Made by a program: the position numbers and the translations under genes
Shown: in pieces, positions 52,149 through 60,406 of the stretch
Numbering within the stretch: the first letter of the stretch is position 1
Layout of the letters: each line of letters opens with the position of its first letter
Origin: Candidatus Accumulibacter cognatus
Lineage (GTDB): Bacteria; Pseudomonadota; Gammaproteobacteria; Burkholderiales; Rhodocyclaceae
DNA length: 64,000 bases
Assembly: GCA_013414765.1 (NCBI GenBank)
Contig: CP058708.1
Location: forward strand, 2,165,553 to 2,229,552
Direction of reading: 5' to 3'
Notes under the pieces: model-generated
Told to the model about the DNA's origin: nothing
Seen by the model: the letters and a program-made list of their open reading frames with translations, nothing else
Databases searched by the model: none

Positions 52149-53599
52149 GGATTGCTGGCTTTCTGCTGGCTGATCGAGAGCAGCAGCGTGCTGTCGAGGG
52201 AGCCGATGGCCCTGGCCAGCGCGGCGCGCGACACGTGCCAGTCGAGCATCGCCTGGATGCGTTGCAGGCGGGCGTTGGCGAGCGCACTCTGGGCATTGAG
52301 GACATCGAGGATGTTGCCGACGCCGGCCTTGTAGCGTCCGAGGGCGACACGCTCGGAATGCTCGGCGCTGGCCAGCAGATCGGCAGTGGTACGAATGGTC
52401 TGGGTAGCCGTGCTGAGGCTCTGATAGGCTTCCCATACATCGAGCGCGACCTGCTGGCGGACGTTGTCGCGGCGGGCGCTCTGGACCTCGGTCTGGGCAG
52501 CGGCGGCGCGAACCCGGTAGGTGGTGTTGAAGCCGGAGAAGATCGGCAGGTTGACCGTCAGCCCAATCGAGTTGCCGTTGGCCGAAGCACTGCCAAGGTC
52601 TGTCCACTGCGGGCCGGCGCTCAGCGAGAGCGTTGGCAGGCCGGTGGCGCGGGCGTAATCGACGCCAGCTTCAGCGGCCCGGAGTTCGGCTTCAGCGGCC
52701 TTGAGTTCGGGGCGGCGTGCGCGTGCTTCGTCGATCAGCGCGGCGACGTCGCCGGTGAAACTGGCGTCGGGGGTGACTGAGGGAATCTCGTCGAGCAACA
52801 GCCTCTGGTTAGCGTCGAGCCCCATGACATTGGCCAGGCGACCGAAGGCGTTTCTGAGCACACCTTCGGCGCGGATGCGGGTGAGCGTTGCCTGCGACCA
52901 GGCGGTCTGTGCCTGCAGGCGGTCGGCGGGGGTGCCGGTGCCGACGCGGTAGCGGACTTCGGCGGCGGTAAGGCTCTCGCGGCTGGCTTTTTCTGATTCA
53001 CGGGCGGCGGTGACTGCCGCGCGCGCGGCCTGGGTGTTGTAATAAGCCTGCACAGCATTGAGAAAGACGCTCTGGACGGTTGCGTCGAGCGTCGAGCTTG
53101 CGGCGCTCAACACTTGCCGCGCGATTTCAAGATTCGCCGAACGTGCGCCGAAGTCATACAACAGCCAGGAGAGCGTCAGTGAGGCATTGCGCTGGCTGGC
53201 AGTCTGTGAGTCGATCCGGGCCCTGCTGGCGCTCACCTGGCCATCGAGCCCCGGCAGGAAGTCGGACTGCGCGAGGCCGACCTGGGCGGCCTGGACGCGT
53301 GCGTACGACCAGGCCTCACGGGTAGTCGGGTTGCGGCACAGCGCGAGATCGACCACATCGAGAATGCCATAGGCGGCGTCGGCTGGCCGCGGCTGACAGG
53401 ACAGGGAGCTGCCAGCCAGGGCTGGGCGCGGCGGGGTGATGGTGTGTGTGGCGAAGGGATCGCTGATTTCGAGGGCCGGCAGCTCGGCTGCCAGCGCCGC
53501 CAGCAGGGTGGCGATGGCGAGGCGGCAGCACTTGGCGGTAGGTCTGGCGGACTGGGTGCGGGACGGCTGCGGAGTCGGTCGAGATGTGGGGTAGGCCAT
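52145..53599 (-). CDS. TolC-family outer-membrane efflux channel
   Basis: A 484-residue outer-membrane factor, first gene of the exporter operon. The signal peptide is preceded by about 25 polar residues (start MAYPTSRPTPQPSRTQ, hydrophobic AIATLLAALAAELPALE). The two OEP repeats occupy about 95-280 and 290-475 (DFLPGLDGQVSASRARIDSQ, LYDFGARSANLEIARQV; TGLPTLSLSAGPQWTDLGSA, PIFSGFNTTYRVRAAAAQTE). TATACT lies only eight bases before the ATG, with no ribosome-binding site. This suggests a near-leaderless transcript or a later true start. It overlaps the adaptor gene by four bases. Confidence 0.93.
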   Translation of the reverse strand: MAYPTSRPTPQPSRTQSARPTAKCCRLAIATLLAALAAELPALEISDPFATHTITPPRPALAGSSLSCQPRPADAAYGILDVVDLALCRNPTTREAWSYARVQAAQVGLAQSDFLPGLDGQVSASRARIDSQTASQRNASLTLSWLLYDFGARSANLEIARQVLSAASSTLDATVQSVFLNAVQAYYNTQAARAAVTAARESEKASRESLTAAEVRYRVGTGTPADRLQAQTAWSQATLTRIRAEGVLRNAFGRLANVMGLDANQRLLLDEIPSVTPDASFTGDVAALIDEARARRPELKAAEAELRAAEAGVDYARATGLPTLSLSAGPQWTDLGSASANGNSIGLTVNLPIFSGFNTTYRVRAAAAQTEVQSARRDNVRQQVALDVWEAYQSLSTATQTIRTTADLLASAEHSERVALGRYKAGVGNILDVLNAQSALANARLQRIQAMLDWHVSRAALARAIGSLDSTLLLSISQQKASNP

Positions 53600-53709
53600 T
53601 TTTCGCTAGTATAGCCACCCTGGCTGCGGTTTCGTGCGCGCTTGCGGGCTGGTGGGGGGTATTGCTGGGATGGATGTGTGAGCAGATGTTTCCAGCCAGG
53701 ACGGTAAGC

Positions 53710-53742
53710 GTCGTGCGTCGCTGACGCAACTTTTACATTCAC
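53710..53742. repeat. Dispersed repeat, diverged right arm
   Basis: TCGTGCGTCGCTGACGCAAC then TTTTACATTCA matches the TTCGTGAGTTGCTGACG...TTCACATTAA arm of the copy at 48066-48179, in plus orientation with several changes. It lies 12 bases before the DUF3301 gene. The left half of the element is not clearly present, though TTTCCAG occurs 25 bases upstream. Confidence 0.6.
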
Positions 53743-53754
53743 AGGATCCGGACA

Positions 53755-54105
53755 ATGCCCTGGACGGAGATGATCAGCCTGTTTGTTCTGCTGGCCGCGG
53801 GCTGGTTCTGGTACGACAGCTTCCAGGCGCGCGAGGCCGGCATGTGTGCCGCGCGTGCGGCATGTGCGGCAGAAGACTTGCTCCTGCTCGACGACACGGT
53901 CGCGCTCGCATCACTGCGCCCGGCGCGCGATGACGAAGGTCGGCTGCGCTTGCGCCGGGTCTACCATTTCGAGTACAGCGATACCGGCGACAATCGCCGG
54001 GAGGGGCGGGTCACCTTGCTCGGCAGCGAGTTGCTGATGCTGCATTTGCCGCAGGCGCAACGGCACTGGCGGCATCTGATGGCGAACGCCAGCGAGGACG
54101 AGTAG
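53755..54105 (+). CDS. DUF3301 family membrane protein
   Basis: A 116-residue protein with one N-terminal membrane helix (MISLFVLLAAGWFWYDSFQA). The cytoplasmic remainder has the DUF3301 pattern: ARAACAAEDLLLLDDTVALA, RRVYHFEYSDTGDNRREGRV and LLGSELLMLHLP. AGGAT precedes the ATG. The CoA-transferase gene follows after 87 bases. The function of the family is unknown. It is likely a bitopic inner-membrane protein. Confidence 0.88.
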   Translation: MPWTEMISLFVLLAAGWFWYDSFQAREAGMCAARAACAAEDLLLLDDTVALASLRPARDDEGRLRLRRVYHFEYSDTGDNRREGRVTLLGSELLMLHLPQAQRHWRHLMANASEDE

Positions 54106-54192
54106 ATCCGGTCTTGCCGTTGACCGTATGATCTGATCCGGGCCAACGTTCAGAAATCTCGCTCAACTCGCTCGATACGAGAGGAAACCAGC

Positions 54193-56145
54193 ATGCGCAG
54201 CAAGATCGTGACTGCCGATGAAGCCATCGCACTGATCCGGGATGGCGATACCCTGGCCAGCACCGGGTTTGTCCAGACCGGTTTTGCCGAAGCCCTGTTG
54301 TCGGCACTGGAGCGTCGCTTCCTCGCCTCTGGCAGCCCGAAGAACCTGACCTTGTTCGCCGCCGCCGGCCAGGGCGACGGCAAGAGCCTGGGGCTCAATC
54401 ATCTGGGCCACGCAGGCCTGTTGCGCCGGGTGGTGGCGGGCCACTGGGCGCGCATGCCGAAGGTGGCGCAACTGGCACTTGGCAACCGCATCCAGGCCTA
54501 TAACCTGCCCCAGGGAATCATCTGTCAGTTGTTCCGGGATCTGGCCGCCGGCAAACCGGGGTCGTTCTCCAAGGTCGGACTGCACACCTTCGTCGATCCC
54601 CGCTACGGCGGCGGCCGGATCAATGCCGCCACCACCCGGGACATCGTCAGTCTCGTCGAAGTCGCCGACGAGGAGTGGTTGTTCTACAAGGTCGGCAGAG
54701 TCAACGTCGCCTTCGTGCGCGGGACCACCGCCGATACCTTCGGCAACATCACGATGGAGCGTGAAGCATTGACCCTCAACAACCTCGCCATGGCGATGGC
54801 GGCCAAGAACAGTAACGGCATCGTGATCGCCCAGGTCGAAAGGATCGCCGAGCGCAGCGGGTTACCGCCGCGGCAGGTAAAGATTCCAGGGATTCTGGTC
54901 GATTGCGTGGTCGTGGCCGAACCCGCCCAGCACATGCAGACACTGGTGACCCCTTACAACGCGGCTTACGCCGGCGAGTTCCGGGTTCCCCAGGCCAGTC
55001 TGGTGTCGACGCCACTGACCGATCGCAAGATCATCGCCCGCCGTGCCGCTTTCGAACTGCCGCCCAACGGCATCATCAATCTCGGCGTCGGCATGCCCGA
55101 AGGCGTAGCGACGGTCGCCAAGGAGGAGCGCATCTCGCACCTGCTGACCATGACCGTTGAATCCGGCCTGATCGGCGGCATTCCCGCCACCGGGGGTGAC
55201 TTCGGGACCGGCGTCAACATGGATGCGGTCATCGACGAGAATCAGCAGTTCGACTTTTACGACGGGGGCGGCCTGGACATGGCGTGTCTTGGCATGGCCG
55301 AATGCGATGCTGCCGGCAACGTCAACGTCAGCCGTTTCGGCGGCCGCCTGACCGGCGCCGGCGGTTTCATCAACATCAGCCAGAACGCCCGCCTGGTGGT
55401 GTTCGCCGGCACCTTCACCGGCAATGGTCTGAAGGTCGAGGTCAATGACGGCAAGCTGCGAATCGTCCAGGAGGGCCGGCAGCGGAAATTCCTCAAGAAA
55501 GTCGAGCAGATCACCTTCAATGGCCAGTACGCCTATGATCGCGACAAGCCGGTCTATTACGTCACCGAACGTTGCGTCTTCCGTCGGGTCAGGGGCGGGC
55601 TGGCCCTGATCGAGGTGGCGCCCGGCATCGACGTCGACCGGGACATTCTGCCGAACATGGATTTCGAGCCGATCGTCGGTGAATACGGAGAAATGGACGC
55701 CCGCATCTTCAATGCCAACCCGATGGGTCTGGAGGCTGAACTGCTCAACCTGTCCCTGCCGGAGCGGGTCATTTACGATCCCGAGCGCAACATCCTGTTT
55801 CTCAATTTCGAGGGCATGCATGTCAGGGTGGTCGAGGATGTGCAGGCGATCTGGGACATTTGCGAGCTGCGCTGCCGGGCGGCCGGCAAACGGGTCGGCG
55901 TGATCATCAACTACGATCGCTTTCGCATCAACCAGGACATGTACGACACCTATGCCGAAATGGACCGCTACTTCCTGGCCAACTATTTCAGTCAGATCAC
56001 TCGCTACGCCACCAGCGCCTTCCTGCGCGCCAAGCTGGGCGAGGCTTTCTCGGCACGCAGCATCGCGCCGCACATCTTCGAACGCCGCGAGGAAGCGCAG
56101 GCCTTCCTGGCCGGACGTAGCGGTGACGCCAGCAGCCCGATTTGA
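54193..56145 (+). CDS. Acyl-CoA:carboxylate CoA-transferase (propionate CoA-transferase type) with C-terminal extension
   Basis: Transfers CoA between an acyl-CoA and a carboxylate such as acetate or propionate through a glutamyl-CoA intermediate. Alpha and beta halves are fused: the alpha starts MRSKIVTADEAIALIRDGDT, and the beta (from about residue 280) has RRAAFELPPNGIINLGVGMP and the active-site TVESGLIGG with Glu323. Pct/YdiF proteins are about 520-530 residues. This one has 650. The extra ~120 residues (YDPERNILFLNFEGMHVRVV, CRAAGKRVGVIINYDRF, then a helical end) look like a separate alpha/beta domain, possibly STAS-like. AGAGGAAA lies before the ATG. Confidence 0.93.
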   Translation: MRSKIVTADEAIALIRDGDTLASTGFVQTGFAEALLSALERRFLASGSPKNLTLFAAAGQGDGKSLGLNHLGHAGLLRRVVAGHWARMPKVAQLALGNRIQAYNLPQGIICQLFRDLAAGKPGSFSKVGLHTFVDPRYGGGRINAATTRDIVSLVEVADEEWLFYKVGRVNVAFVRGTTADTFGNITMEREALTLNNLAMAMAAKNSNGIVIAQVERIAERSGLPPRQVKIPGILVDCVVVAEPAQHMQTLVTPYNAAYAGEFRVPQASLVSTPLTDRKIIARRAAFELPPNGIINLGVGMPEGVATVAKEERISHLLTMTVESGLIGGIPATGGDFGTGVNMDAVIDENQQFDFYDGGGLDMACLGMAECDAAGNVNVSRFGGRLTGAGGFINISQNARLVVFAGTFTGNGLKVEVNDGKLRIVQEGRQRKFLKKVEQITFNGQYAYDRDKPVYYVTERCVFRRVRGGLALIEVAPGIDVDRDILPNMDFEPIVGEYGEMDARIFNANPMGLEAELLNLSLPERVIYDPERNILFLNFEGMHVRVVEDVQAIWDICELRCRAAGKRVGVIINYDRFRINQDMYDTYAEMDRYFLANYFSQITRYATSAFLRAKLGEAFSARSIAPHIFERREEAQAFLAGRSGDASSPI

Positions 56146-56245
56146 ATCCGCTCGGCACCCCGGCGCGGCCGGAAAACTGCTCAAGCGGAGCAGCACGCGT
56201 AGTAAGATGGCGACCCACCAACCTTCGACTTGTCAGGAAGTGACC

Positions 56246-56941
56246 ATGCTCAAGCTGTTCATCGGCAACAAAAATTACTCTTCGTGGTCGATGCGCGCCG
56301 GGGTGCTCATCAGGCAGGCCGGCATCGCCTGTGAAGAAGTCGTCGTGCGCTTCGATTCCTTCGCTGCCGGTTCAAACTTCAGACAAACCATGGCGGCCAT
56401 CAGTCCCACGGGCAAGGTACCGGTCCTGATGGACTGCGGGGTCGGTAACGGACTAGTCGTCTGGGATACCCTGGCGATTGCCGAATATCTGGCCGAGAAG
56501 TTCCCGGAGAAAGCCTTGTGGCCGCGAGACTGGGCGGCGCGGGCGCAGGCCCGCAGCATCTGTGCCGAGATGCATTCCGGCTTTACGGGTTTGCGCTCCC
56601 ATTGCCCGATGAACATCGAGGCGTCACTTCCCGAAACGGGCCAGCTCGTCTGGCGCGACCAGCCGGCGGTGCGCGCCGATGTCGAACGAATCGTCGGCAT
56701 GTGGTGTGACCTGCTGCGCACAGGAAGCGGGCCAATGCTCTTTGGCGAGTTTTCGATTGCCGACGCCTACTTCGCTCCGGTGGTGATGCGGCTGAAAACC
56801 TATGCCTTGCCCGTCCCGGCGGAGGTGAGCGCGTACATGGCACGCGTGTGTACCTTGCCGGGTGTGCAGGCGTGGGTCGAAGGTGCGCTGTCCGAAAAAG
56901 ACTTCCTCGATTTCGAAGAGCCCTATCGCTTGCAGCGCTGA
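56246..56941 (+). CDS. Glutathione S-transferase family protein
   Basis: A 231-residue cytosolic GST-like protein. The N-terminal thioredoxin-like domain reads MLKLFIGNKNYSSWSMRAGV, with Ser12/Ser13 or Ser15 as candidate catalytic residues, then SPTGKVPVLMD and the glutathione-binding VVWDTLAIAEYLAEKFPEKA. The all-helical C-terminal domain has RSICAEMHSGFTGLRSHCPM and LFGEFSIADAYFAPVVMRLK. AGGAAG lies before the ATG. An upstream in-frame extension overlaps the CoA-transferase gene and is rejected. Confidence 0.92.
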   Translation: MLKLFIGNKNYSSWSMRAGVLIRQAGIACEEVVVRFDSFAAGSNFRQTMAAISPTGKVPVLMDCGVGNGLVVWDTLAIAEYLAEKFPEKALWPRDWAARAQARSICAEMHSGFTGLRSHCPMNIEASLPETGQLVWRDQPAVRADVERIVGMWCDLLRTGSGPMLFGEFSIADAYFAPVVMRLKTYALPVPAEVSAYMARVCTLPGVQAWVEGALSEKDFLDFEEPYRLQR

Positions 56942-57073
56942 GCTTTACGGTTACGCTGCGCCGTTCGCGCTACCCGCCGTTTGAGCTATCATTTCCCGCC
57001 CCGCGCCGGGGTAAACTGAGCGTGCGTGGCATCCCGCCCTCTGCCACGGTCAGGGTCAAGCCTGGACGGTTCC

Positions 57074-57982
57074 TCAGAGTTTCGGTGGAGTCGGGCTGAC
57101 CGGTGGTCTGGTCTCGGAGCGGTGTACGGTGCCTGGCGGTGTTGCCGGACGCGCCGTGACGTTGGCAAAACTCGCCTTGCACTTGATCCCCGCCGGAATC
57201 TTCAAGCCTGGATTCGGCAACTCGAGGCGCACGCCGAAGGTCCCGCTCGCCGGATCATGCACACGGTCGATGACCTTCACCGTCGCCTTGTGACGGCCGC
57301 CCACGGGTACTTCCGGAAGGACGTCAGCCGTTTGCCCCACGGCCAATTTGCCAAACGCATCCAGAGGCATGAGAACTTCGACAGACAGCGTCGCCACGTC
57401 GGCCAGGCGCAAGATCGGTTTGCGCAAATCGCGATTGTCCGCCAGTTCGCCGGCGTGTAGCGGCCGATCGACCACCACGCCGTTGATCGGACTCTTCAAG
57501 GTGCGCAGACGAAGTTGCTCCGATAGGCGCCGATGCTCGATCTCGGCCAGCCGGCGATCGTCACGCGCTTCCACCAGTTCGGCTTCGGCAAGGCGCTTCT
57601 CGGTCAGCGCCTCGTCCCGATCGTGAAGCGAAATGAATGACTGCCCCGCGAGCTTTTCCCGGCGGAGATACTTCGTGGTCGAAAACTCAACCCGGCTTTC
57701 ACCGGTCTTGATGCGCCCCTGCATGGTCGAACGATAACGCGCGGCGTCTGTCGCTGCGCGCTCGACTCCGGAATCCAGCGTCACCAGCACCTGCCCGCTT
57801 CTCACCACGTCGCCACGATCAACCCACACCTTTTCGATCAGTCCTTCGCTTGCTGCCCGCACGTCAACCGACCTGCTCGGTTCGATGATGCAGTCAAATT
57901 CGCCGGCAATCACCTTTCCTGTCAGCAACAGCAGAACAAGAACCGCCTTCTGTCGATCGCCAAGCCCATTGCCCCCCTTCAT
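57074..57982 (-). CDS. HlyD/RND-type periplasmic adaptor subunit
   Basis: A 302-residue adaptor. The start at 57982 gives a signal or anchor (KAVLVLLLLTGKVIAGEFDC) and has AGGAA upstream. A longer frame to 58186 overlaps the SecA remnant and is not used. Lipoyl/barrel parts: IIEPSRSVDVRAASEGLIEK, VWVDRGDVVRSGQVLVTLDS; a coiled coil follows (about 80-150, HDRDEALTEKRLAEAELVEA), then LKSPINGVVVDRPLHAGELA. The C-terminal tail is Pro/Thr-rich. It lies 53 bases after the stop of the SecA-like pseudogene on the same strand, suggesting a former export operon. Confidence 0.85.
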   Translation of the reverse strand: MKGGNGLGDRQKAVLVLLLLTGKVIAGEFDCIIEPSRSVDVRAASEGLIEKVWVDRGDVVRSGQVLVTLDSGVERAATDAARYRSTMQGRIKTGESRVEFSTTKYLRREKLAGQSFISLHDRDEALTEKRLAEAELVEARDDRRLAEIEHRRLSEQLRLRTLKSPINGVVVDRPLHAGELADNRDLRKPILRLADVATLSVEVLMPLDAFGKLAVGQTADVLPEVPVGGRHKATVKVIDRVHDPASGTFGVRLELPNPGLKIPAGIKCKASFANVTARPATPPGTVHRSETRPPVSPTPPKL

Positions 57983-58035
57983 TCCGTTTCCTTTCTTCCC
58001 TTCACCTTTTCGTCTACTCGTCTTGCCATCCACCA

Positions 58036-58572
58036 CTATTCGCCCGTGCCCGCAAAAGCCAGTGCCCTCTCCGCGCGCAGGTCGGCGATTACTGTTTGTC
58101 TGCGCATGTGCGAATGCTGTCGTTCGGCGGCCGACTGCGCGAGGTGGCGCAGGAAGCGGCCGGCTGCGTCGGGCAAGACCTCGCATGCAGAGAAGTGGCG
58201 CCGCAGCAAGGACTGCTAGCGAGGAGCATGGGCGGTGAACAGTTCGTCATCGAGCGCGGCCAGCGCCTCGCAGGATCCCGGATCTCCCTGGCGACCGGCC
58301 CGCCCAAACAATTGGCGATCGATGCGGGCCGCTTCGTGGTACTCCGACAGGATCACGTGCAATCCTCCCACCGCCCGCACTTCCGGACTGAGGACGATGT
58401 CGGTTCCTCGTCCCGCCATGTTGGTGGCTACGGTGATCCGACCGCTCTGGCCGGCGTGCCTGACGATCTCTGCTTCCGACAGATCCTGCCGGGCATTCAA
58501 CACGACGTGTTCCAGGCCGGCGGCATCGAGTCGCGCCGATACCAGTTCCGAAGTCTTGACCGAGCGGGTGCC
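58036..58572 (-). pseudogene. Truncated SecA-like translocase C-terminal part
   Basis: Read on the minus strand, [20 protein letters not shown] leads to [60 protein letters not shown] and [16 protein letters not shown]. These are helicase motifs V and VI of SecA. An in-frame TAG at 58216-58218 follows [11 protein letters not shown]. The frame then continues as QSLLRRHFSACEVLPDAAGR to RAERALAFAGTGE, a plausible family C-terminus. The N-terminal two thirds are missing, replaced by Rpn-family sequence beyond 58572. The protein resembled a shorter accessory SecA rather than the housekeeping one. Confidence 0.85.
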
Positions 58573-59399
58573 TGGCAGCTATGTCACGGAAGACTTTAGC
58601 ACTCGGGCCGACGACATTATCTGGCGGGTCAAGGTGGGCGGGGAGTGGGTGTATCTGTACCTGCTCATCGAGTTCCAGAGCCGCGTCGACCAGTACATGG
58701 CCCTGCGCATGATGGTCTATGGCGGGCTGCTCTATCAGGACCTGATCAAGCGCGGTAAAGTTCTGGCCGACGGCCGCCTGCCGCCGGTCCTGCCCATCGT
58801 TCTCTACAACTGGAGCCCGCGCTGGTCGGCGGTGACCGACGTGTTTGACCTGATCCCGCCGGTACCGGGTCTGGTCGAGCAGTTCAAGCCGCGGCTGAAA
58901 TACCTGTTGATCGACGAGAATGCCTGGACCGACAGCGAGTTGGCCCCACTCAAGAATCTGGTGGCAGCGGTTTTCCGGATCGAACACCCGGCGTCGCCGG
59001 AAGCCATTGGCGGATTGCTGAGCCTGCTCGACGAGTGGCTGACCGAGCGGCCTGACCTGCGCCGGATGTTCGCGCTCTGGATCCGGGCGACATTGATGCG
59101 CAAGGCGGAATACCGTATCGTCTTGCCTCAGATAGAGGACTGACAGGAGCTGAATGTCATGTTGGCGGAACGACTCGAGGAATGGGCGCAGGCCTACAAG
59201 GCCGAGGGAAAGGCTGAGGGGGAAAGCTGAGGGTGAGGCGCTGGCGCTGCAGAAGCTGCTCAAGAAGCGTTTTGGTGCCGTCCCTTCTGATGTCCTGGCG
59301 AAGATCTCTGCCGCTTCCCTTGAGCAGATCGATGCGTGGCTGGACCTGGTGCTCGATGCCCGGAGTCTGGATGACATCTTCGGGCCAACCACGTGCTGA
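58562..59399 (+). pseudogene. Rpn-family (transposase-like nuclease) pseudogene
   Basis: Rpn/PDDEXK-type sequence: [59 protein letters not shown]. An in-frame TGA stands at 59141-59143. The frame continues QELNVMLAERLEEWAQAYKA and is then shifted by one extra G in a GGGGG run at about 59217-59221. Skipping one G restores KAEGEALALQKLLKKRFGAV, ending SLDDIFGPTTC. The N-terminal start is absent: the gene abuts the SecA remnant within about 10 shared bases. Three lesions make it dead, although the 58562-59143 part encodes the core domain. Confidence 0.85.
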
Positions 59400-59529
59400 A
59401 GTCGCCCGTATCTCGGCTGGCGTGAGAGTTTCGTGCCCTCCGTTCAGCCGTCATCCCAGCAAGCGGCAACGTCTTCGACGATCCGGGATTTCCCCCAGAG
59501 GAGTCAGGCGCTACGCAAGCGGACCCGGC

Positions 59530-59592
59530 GCCGGATCGATTTATCCCAAGCAGGGCGTGCGTATCGAGAACGATCGTGCCAGCGCCTCCCAC
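59530..59592 (-). pseudogene. VapC-type PIN toxin, N-terminal fragment
   Basis: From a GTG overlapping the antitoxin gene, the frame reads TIVLDTHALLGINRSG, the characteristic PIN-domain start with its first catalytic Asp. Similarity stops after about 20 residues. The remaining frame to 59260 has no PIN motifs, so the toxin is truncated. Confidence 0.55.
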
Positions 59593-59804
59593 GCAATATC
59601 GGCCAAGGGCTCGATGATGTCAGCGCATATTTCCAGTTTGGGGCGCAAGCCAAATGGCGGACCAGAACGTTCACTGGCATAAGGATGCCACGCAGGCATC
59701 GGGAGACCATTCTTGGTCACAACCCGGACTTCTCCCTTGCTGACGACGCTGTCCATCGTGGCAAGGCACCTAGCCTTGAATTCCGAAGCGTGAATCGTTG
59801 GCAT
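59541..59804 (-). CDS. Phd/YefM-type antitoxin
   Basis: An 87-residue protein starting MPTIHASEFKARCLATMDSV, then VVSKGEVRVVTKNGLPMPAW, the Phd/YefM DNA-binding fold. The C-terminal part (KLEICADIIEPLADIAWEAL) is the usual toxin-binding tail. A GGGGG run before the ATG is the likely ribosome-binding site. It overlaps the VapC fragment as in intact phd-vapC modules. Since the toxin is broken, this is an orphan antitoxin that may still repress its own promoter. Confidence 0.72.
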   Translation of the reverse strand: MPTIHASEFKARCLATMDSVVSKGEVRVVTKNGLPMPAWHPYASERSGPPFGLRPKLEICADIIEPLADIAWEALARSFSIRTPCLG

Positions 59805-60211
59805 GGCAGCCCCCACATTGACAATTCCAGTGAGCATGGTCAGTTGACCGGTCTCCGTGAAGGCCCGAACAAATCCCTTCACCTTCTGCCGCAGTGGCGA
59901 GGATTGAGGATTCTGAAAGACTGGCCGTGGGCTACCGCCACATCCAAAATTGGCTTGAAGAACTATTAGAATCAGTGCGTTGGCTTCTCCATTTCGAGTG
60001 GCAAGGCCCTGTCGACCAGTTGCCCCGGCTTCTGCATCAGCGTGCCCGAGTGCGCTTCAAGTTCCAGGATCAATTCCTGTTGCACTACGTTTCAGCCAGC
60101 CATGATCCGGAAGGGTATGCTATCGTTTGCCATGGTCGGCGTCATCAGGCTTTTGGCGCTCCGGTCATGCCAGAAATGGCCGTCTGCCATCCCGCTGCCC
60201 AAACGCTTGTG

Positions 60212-60297
60212 CTAACGGCCATGACCTTTCCAGGCCCCCCCGATCATGAAAGTCATGACCGTTTCCTCTCCCTCGGCCCGCGCTGCAGCGCGGGCCG
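60212..60297. repeat. Dispersed repeat, left half plus a 24-bp palindrome
   Basis: CTAACGGCCATGACCTTTCC followed by AGG, CGATCATGAA, GTCATGACCGTTTCCTCTCC matches the left half of the copy at 48066-48179. It then meets a perfect 24-base palindrome centred in CGCGCTGCAGCGCG (60274-60297) that is not in the other copies. The surrounding gap (59805-60406) otherwise holds no recognised gene. A 256-codon plus-strand frame across it has no family motif. Confidence 0.75.
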
Positions 60298-60406
60298 GCT
60301 ACGGCAGCGCGGAGCAGTGCTCCACGAACCCTCTCGTTTGCCCCCGCTAAGGGAAGGGGAGATTTATCTTTGCTCTGGGCTCTCGGCGGATCCGCGGTGT
60401 AGGTCC

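Noticed and set aside
54862-56196. Minus-strand frame of about 440 codons
   Set aside because: Antisense to the CoA-transferase gene; its peptide has no recognisable fold or motif.
59400-59520. Possible intergenic repeat near CCGTCATCCCAGC
   Set aside because: Resembles common GC-rich intergenic elements, but no second copy was found within the window.
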